Part shown: in pieces, positions 44,666-48,830 of the stretch
Numbering within the stretch: position 1 is the stretch's first letter
How the letters are laid out: the number at the start of each line of letters is the position of its first letter
Assembly: GCA_020832495.1 (NCBI GenBank)
Contig: JAFIEP010000107.1
Coordinates: 1 to 48,830 of the forward strand
DNA length: 48,830 nucleotides
Source of the DNA: Acidimicrobiia bacterium
GTDB lineage: Bacteria; Actinomycetota; Acidimicrobiia; Acidimicrobiales; Acidimicrobilacustridaceae
Reading direction: 5' to 3'
The notes under the pieces: generated by a model
What the model was told of the DNA's origin: nothing
The model's input: the letters and a program-made list of their open reading frames with translations, nothing else
Databases searched by the model: none
Program-made: the position numbers and the translations under genes

Positions 44666-46816
44666 CTACGGGCTGGCGTTGACGCGTGTGTCCCAGGCGC
44701 TGTGGCCTTCGAAGTCGAAGCGGCCTTCGTCGATCGAGCGGACGAACGCACCGAAGGTGTGGTGGCCGAACCATTTCGATCTGTCGCCTGCGTCGCCCAC
44801 GGTCTGTCGGACGGCTTCGGCGAGCTGGGTGAGGAGCAGCGGTCGGCCCGAGCCGGCGAGAAGTTGTCGGATGGTGGCCTCTGCCGTCCGGCGCTCCTCG
44901 CTTGGGTCCAGGGCGTGTTGCGTTGCCTGCCTGATGGGGCGGTTGCTCCGGATGGGGCCCGCTGCCAGCGAGTCGATGGCGTCGAACTGGATGACGTCGG
45001 CGCGCACCGCTTTGCAGGCTGCGACTGCGTCGGTCCAGCCGGAGACGAGCACGAGCTTGGTTTCGGCGGGGACCGTTCGTGCGGTGTCGGCGAGTGCTGC
45101 GACGAGTTCGGCGCGGCCGCCGGAGTCCGGGCCGACGGTCTCCCAGCCGCAGCCTTGCGCAGCGAGTTGGAAGGTGAGGAGCCCGGGTACGAGTGGCATG
45201 ACCATGATGCAGCGGTTGGGCTGGTCGTCGCCGACGGCGGCGGTCTGCAGGTCGGTGAGGTTGAGGCGGCGAGTGCCGAGGTGGTGGCGCATCCAGTTCT
45301 GGTCGGCGATGACGACTGCCTGGTCGGACGCGGGGGATGGTGGTCGAACGGGGGTGGCCGGGCTCTGTGCGGGTGAGGTTCCGCTGGTGGTTTCGGGGAC
45401 TGACCTCGGGGGTGGTTGCCGGTTGGTGGCTGGTGGGGGGAGGGGGAGGTCTGCTTGGAGTCGGCCTGGGATCATGCCGACGGAGCCGTAGCCTGCCCAG
45501 CGGGCGTCTTTGCCTTCGTGGGGGTGGGCGACCATCACGTGGCGGACGACGGGGTCTCCGTCTTTGCGCATGCGTGCGTACTTGGCGTGCGTCGCTGCTG
45601 CTGCGTGGTCGACCCAGTGCCGTCCGACGTACTTTGCGTCGATGATGGTCACCCATGGCACCGGGTGGGGTCGGTAGACGACCACGTCGGGTGTGGCCAA
45701 CAGCTGCACTTGGTCGGGGTCGGGGTGGGGGACGTACTCGATGCCTTGCCAGCCTCGTCCGCTGGTGTCGATGGATGGTTCGAAGGCGACGTGGACGGGC
45801 CCGGGGAAGGTGACGGTGGTGCCTGCCGGGAGGTCGAGCCGGTGGCGTCTGCCGACGAGGGGTGTGGCCAATTCGGAGAAGCCTGATGGTGGTGCCCCGT
45901 AGCGGGCGGCGCAGGCGAGCAGGACTCGGAGGTACACCCAGTATTCGTAGAGTCGGATGGTGCCTTCGACGCCGAGGCGTAGTTCGCCGGGGCCTTCGGT
46001 GGGTTCGAGGTCGGGGCGGCGGAGGAGGCGGGCCACGGCGTGCACTTGGCGGTAGCGGGCGTCGGTGCGCATGCCCCACGTCACGTCGGTGGTCACCTGG
46101 TGAGCGCTGATGTCGGAGAGGATGCTGTGGCCGAGGAGGCGGCCGATCTGGTAGGCGACGGGGTCGCCGCCGGGGGTGCGCATGGCGTAGGTGCGCAGGC
46201 GACGGAGCGTGTCGGCCACCATCACGTTCTCTGGGGTGGAGCACGATCGTTGGGGCACCCGTGCGAGTCCGGCGGATCCCCGCAGCGCAGCTCGCTGCAC
46301 CGACACGGTGAGCTCGCGGGGGTGTCGCACCTGTCGTTGGTGGCGCACCGTGGAGCCGGGGAGGATGGTCGTGCGCGGCGCGGAGATGATGGAATGCACT
46401 GGTTGTTCGATGCGCCGCCACAGCTCGTGGGGAGGGGGCAGGCCGGCTTGGAGTCGGCTGACCGCTGCGGGGTCGAGCACCAGGCCCGCCCAGGTTCGTT
46501 CGAGGTCGGCCCGCAGGGTGCGCCAAGCCTCCTCGGACAGCTTGTCGGGACGCACGTCGATTTCACCGACACACGTCCCTGCGACGGTGATCTCGACGAG
46601 CCCGAGGTGGCCGCGCAGCTCGGGGCAGTCGCGCAGGGCAATGGTCGCAGACCCGGCGGTGTCGGCCGTCCGGCGTTCGTTGCCGATCACCACCTCGGCG
46701 CCGGCGGGGAGGCCTCGGAGGTGGAAGAGGTCTGATTCGCTGACTGGTGGGGCGAGGCCAGGCGTGAGGCGCTGCCACCCGTTGCGGGTGTGCACCTCGA
46801 CGCTGCCGGTGGTCAT
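44666..46816 (-). CDS. McrC-like (DUF2357) nuclease fused to NYN-like and LOTUS (OST-HTH) domains
   Basis: This 716-residue protein has an N-terminal region (1-370) like DUF2357/McrC partner proteins, including 'VRHQRQVRHPRELTVSVQR' and 'RVPQRSCSTPENVMVADTL'. Next is a PD-(D/E)XK core, 'ATPDVVVYRPHP' and 'WVTIIDAKYVGRHW' (~375-398, giving D...DxK). After a proline-rich linker (~455-500) comes an unexpected NYN-like part: 'VVIADQNWMRHHLG' (~498) and 'TKLVLVSGWTDAVAACKAV' (~585-603). The end (~640-716) reads like LOTUS: 'TIRQLLAGSGRPLLLTQLAE', 'WFGHHTFGAFVRSID' and 'FEGHSAWDTR'. NYN-LOTUS pairs usually act on RNA. The start overlaps the mcrB stump by 4 bases. McrBC systems cut modified DNA; here the ATPase partner is broken. 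Confidence 0.72.
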   Translation of the reverse strand: MTTGSVEVHTRNGWQRLTPGLAPPVSESDLFHLRGLPAGAEVVIGNERRTADTAGSATIALRDCPELRGHLGLVEITVAGTCVGEIDVRPDKLSEEAWRTLRADLERTWAGLVLDPAAVSRLQAGLPPPHELWRRIEQPVHSIISAPRTTILPGSTVRHQRQVRHPRELTVSVQRAALRGSAGLARVPQRSCSTPENVMVADTLRRLRTYAMRTPGGDPVAYQIGRLLGHSILSDISAHQVTTDVTWGMRTDARYRQVHAVARLLRRPDLEPTEGPGELRLGVEGTIRLYEYWVYLRVLLACAARYGAPPSGFSELATPLVGRRHRLDLPAGTTVTFPGPVHVAFEPSIDTSGRGWQGIEYVPHPDPDQVQLLATPDVVVYRPHPVPWVTIIDAKYVGRHWVDHAAAATHAKYARMRKDGDPVVRHVMVAHPHEGKDARWAGYGSVGMIPGRLQADLPLPPPATNRQPPPRSVPETTSGTSPAQSPATPVRPPSPASDQAVVIADQNWMRHHLGTRRLNLTDLQTAAVGDDQPNRCIMVMPLVPGLLTFQLAAQGCGWETVGPDSGGRAELVAALADTARTVPAETKLVLVSGWTDAVAACKAVRADVIQFDAIDSLAAGPIRSNRPIRQATQHALDPSEERRTAEATIRQLLAGSGRPLLLTQLAEAVRQTVGDAGDRSKWFGHHTFGAFVRSIDEGRFDFEGHSAWDTRVNASP

Positions 46817-47268
46817 GTGCGGATTCCGACGAGGCCGATGCGGGCGTCGGTACCGTCGAGGAACTCGTCGTCGGCCACCCTCGGGTCGAGCCAGCGATCG
46901 ATCACCTCGACGCAGGTCTCGCAGCCGGCGCTGTCGAGCATCTTGCGAAGGTCCTCGAGTTCGGGTTGCAGGTCGCGTTTGAACCCTCGGATCTTGGGGA
47001 TGATGCGCTGCAGGACCCCGACGTCGAGCGCGTTCTCGTCGCTGAGGATGCCGTCGGCGTTGGCGATGAAGCGCTCGAGTTCGAGGTGAGCTCGCAGGCC
47101 CACGCCGATCCCAGCGGTTTCGAGGACCTCGGCCACCTCCACGAGGAACTCGTGGTGAAGATCGGACGGCTCGTCATGACACAGCGCCCGCCAATCGGTC
47201 ATCGTCACCCGCAGCGGGGCTTCGGCCGGGCCACCGCCGTCGTGGTGGCGTCGACTCCAGCTGATTCC
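46813..47268 (-). pseudogene. C-terminal stump of an mcrB-like AAA GTPase, cut by the IS110 element
   Basis: The frame gives 'VTMTDWRALCHDEPS', 'FLVEVAEVLETAGIGVGLRA', 'ELERFIANADGILSDENALD' and 'VLQRIIPKIRGFKRDLQPEL'. This is the signature of the C-terminal helical lid of McrB-type AAA+ proteins (the conserved 'KIhG' segment). A GTG at 47208 could start a 131-residue product, but the frame stays open ~60 bases further upstream ('WSRRHHDGGGPAEAPLR') until a TAG at 47269-47271, next to the IS110 end. The P-loop half is missing. It overlaps the McrC-like start by 4 bases, as normal for mcrB-mcrC. The 5' half should lie beyond the other IS end, outside this window. Confidence 0.62.
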
Positions 47269-47285
47269 CTATCGGGGATCGGGTG

Positions 47286-48704
47286 TCAAGCGGTTCCTCG
47301 GTTGACCTGGTCGAGGGTCGCCGTGAACGATGGTGTGTGGGGAAGGTCGCCCCGTTGTTGTCGTCCGGTTCGGGTGGCTTGGGGGGCCTTCCCCGCTGTC
47401 TTTTTGCTGCGCCGGCGGGCTCGGACGTCGGCGGGGACGGTGAAGTGCTCGGCGATGATGGCTTTTGCTTCGTCGGGGGTGACGGGTCGGTTGTCGGTGT
47501 CGCAGATGACGTAGGGCATGCCTCGGCGCATCACGGCCCAGGTGCGCTCAGCGAGGTTGGCGGCGACGACGCAGAGCGCGCCGAGGTGGTCCTTGCCTCG
47601 CTCGACCATCTGCACGTGGTAGATCCGGGCCAGTTGGGGGTCCTGTTTGCGGGCGTGGTCGGCGGCGCGCACGAACGTGGTGCGCAGCAGCGACGACCCG
47701 GCTTTGGACATGGGTTGGCCCTTGCGGTTCGTGTCCCCGGTCTCCGACGTGCGGGCCACGAGCCCGGTGTAGGAGCGGAACTGCTTGCCGTTGGCGAAGC
47801 GGGCGGGGTCGGCCATGATCGCGGCCACGGTCGGACCGCCGACCTCGGCCAGGCCGGGCAGGCTGCGGGCGAGCCCTGCCGGGTCGACCCACCGATACGC
47901 GGTCTCGCGCTCGTTGGCGTGGACGGCGAGCTCGTCGTGGACCGAGCGCAACAGGCGAACCTCGGTCGCGACCTCCGCGGCGAGATCTGAGAACGCGACC
48001 GCAGAGTTGGTCCCGTAGAGCTCGAGTGACGCCTCCGCGGCGGCGATCCACACGGCGGCCCGCTCGGCGCCCTGGTGGTTGTTCGACGCCTTCACGATCA
48101 GTGCGGTCACCCGCTTGAGGCCCGTCTTGACCAGCAGGTTCGGGTCCGCCCACCGTTCGAGCACGGCCAGATCGGCGGCGCCGAGGTCACCGGTCAGCGG
48201 CGTCATCGGCAGGAGCTGGCGGACGAGGTCCTTGATGCGGACCTTGTGCCGAGACGCTTCTTGGGTGAGCCGATCACAGACCCGCACCCGACGATCCAAC
48301 GCGGCGCGCTCGACGCCAGGCAGCTGCAGCGGCTGGAGCCCATCAGGGTCGAACAGCGGCAGTCGGGCCAAGGTGTCTGCGTCGATGCCGTTGGTCTTGG
48401 TGTGGCGCGACAAGAACTTGCGCAGGTCCGACGCCTTGGCTGACGACACCCGATGCACGACATGGCCCCGGTCCGTGAAGAACACCGCGATCGGCAACCA
48501 CGCCGGTCCCGTCGGCTCCATCACCACCTCCAACCGGGTCCCGTCCGGAGCGCCGGACAACGCCACAGCCTCGACCTCACGGAGGCTCTCGACGGTCGGG
48601 ACCGCCTTGCGCTTCGCGATGGTGTTGCCGGACTCGTCGAGGACCCGCACCGAGTGCGCGCTCGCGATGCCCAGATCGATCCCGACCAGACGCCTGATCG
48701 TCAT
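47286..48704 (-). CDS. IS110-family transposase (DEDD recombinase)
   Basis: From ATG 48704 (GGGAGG upstream) this is 472 residues. The N-terminal DEDD RuvC-like domain has D10 in 'LVGIDLGIASAH', E63 in 'LEVVMEPTGPAW', and D108/D110 in 'KTNGIDADTLARL'. The C-terminal Tnp_20 domain has 'LPGLAEVGGPTVAAIMADP' and the Ser nucleophile region 'PMSKAGSSLLRTTFVRA'. Full length and all key residues present, so probably active. The stop at 47286 lies close to the interrupted mcrB remnant. IS110 enzymes are guided by a bridge RNA. Confidence 0.93.
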   Translation of the reverse strand: MTIRRLVGIDLGIASAHSVRVLDESGNTIAKRKAVPTVESLREVEAVALSGAPDGTRLEVVMEPTGPAWLPIAVFFTDRGHVVHRVSSAKASDLRKFLSRHTKTNGIDADTLARLPLFDPDGLQPLQLPGVERAALDRRVRVCDRLTQEASRHKVRIKDLVRQLLPMTPLTGDLGAADLAVLERWADPNLLVKTGLKRVTALIVKASNNHQGAERAAVWIAAAEASLELYGTNSAVAFSDLAAEVATEVRLLRSVHDELAVHANERETAYRWVDPAGLARSLPGLAEVGGPTVAAIMADPARFANGKQFRSYTGLVARTSETGDTNRKGQPMSKAGSSLLRTTFVRAADHARKQDPQLARIYHVQMVERGKDHLGALCVVAANLAERTWAVMRRGMPYVICDTDNRPVTPDEAKAIIAEHFTVPADVRARRRSKKTAGKAPQATRTGRQQRGDLPHTPSFTATLDQVNRGTA

Positions 48705-48830
48705 GATGTCCTCCCTTGGTTCGTGTCCAATGAACACCGGCACGCCCAGAGAGCAACGCACGATCAAGGCCACGGTCCCAAGGAAGACACGCGCCAACCG
48801 CGGCTCCCACTCATGTGCTGCAACCGGCTC
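48705..48830 (-). ncRNA. Likely part of the IS110 bridge-RNA region
   Basis: In the IS110 subgroup the noncoding sequence upstream of the transposase encodes the bridge RNA that chooses target and donor. Only 126 bases of that leader are inside the window. They contain no gene other than an upstream extension of the transposase frame. The fold and guide loops cannot be read without the remainder. Included on family knowledge, not on a visible RNA structure. Confidence 0.3.

Larger units (their letters stand above)
47270..48830. mobile_element. IS110-family element (right part cut by window edge)
   Basis: One tip lies between the transposase stop (47286) and the mcrB stump, where ATTCCC and GGGGAT form a small imperfect inverted repeat (47264-47279). 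The other tip is outside the window. IS110 elements carry no long terminal repeats, so the exact tip (47265-47285) cannot be fixed here. Confidence 0.6.

Noticed and set aside
46813-47208. 131-residue independent small gene before the McrC-like gene
   Set aside because: Content matches the McrB C-terminal lid, and the frame continues upstream to the IS edge, so a truncated gene explains it better.
1-48830. CRISPR arrays or other direct-repeat arrays
   Set aside because: No regularly spaced repeats were seen on reading through; only the 40-base duplication at 4461/8161.

Overview
The window is high-GC DNA with many GTG starts, compact operons and an actinobacterial-type DUF2510 domain. This points to an actinobacterium, perhaps Acidimicrobiia, although no taxonomic marker gene is present. 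There are no rRNA or tRNA genes, CRISPR arrays, integrases, phage structural genes or DNA methyltransferases. Between insertion sequences at both ends, nearly every gene encodes a nuclease, helicase, NTPase, kinase or chaperone-like protein. The best overall description is a large defence/DNA-processing island of about 44 kb.

Layout. (1) 1-3254: an ISL3-type transposase end truncates an IS5-type element. Next come a low-GC orphan PmeII-like restriction endonuclease and an intact IS630 element with terminal inverted repeats. (2) 3321-13971, plus strand: a PD-(D/E)XK nuclease-like protein, a protein of unknown function, a small glycine-rich membrane protein, a DUF2510/DUF4041/GIY-YIG protein, and a DUF4011 superfamily 1 helicase of about 1825 residues with a Vsr-like nuclease domain and DUF3320. 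(3) 14069-17126, minus strand: an OLD-type ATPase/TOPRIM nuclease and the stump of a BPTD_3080-type helicase-nuclease. (4) 17363-33612, plus strand: a RecB/Cas4-like Fe-S nuclease, an SF1 helicase, an exonuclease-endonuclease-phosphatase protein, a Ser/Thr kinase fused to a BRCT domain, a two-GTPase dynamin-like protein, a second dynamin-like protein, and a HIT-PLD-helicase-DUF3427 fusion. (5) 33792-40631: a RapA/SNF2-like helicase running head-on, 5 bases apart, into an Hsp70-like gene translationally coupled to a GrpE-like coiled-coil protein. (6) 40750-47268, minus strand: a PD-(D/E)XK/DUF7662 protein, an SF2 helicase with a C-terminal SprT-like metalloprotease motif, and an McrC-like nuclease with NYN-like and LOTUS (OST-HTH) domains. 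The upstream mcrB partner survives only as a 3' stump. (7) 47286-48830: an IS110-family element whose insertion appears to have removed the rest of mcrB.

How the genes may work together (inference). Overlapping or near-overlapping genes in section 4 suggest two or three co-transcribed units: nuclease-helicase-phosphodiesterase, the kinase-BRCT, and dynamin pair plus HIT-PLD-helicase. BRCT and kinase domains suggest DNA-break-linked signalling. Paired dynamin-like GTPases suggest a membrane effector. The PLD helicase and Fe-S nuclease/helicase would process DNA. In section 5 the chaperone pair and the helicase probably act together to remodel nucleoprotein. These two blocks, and the McrC-NYN-LOTUS fusion, are the strongest candidates for undescribed systems. 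No homology search was possible: domain calls come from motifs read in the translations.
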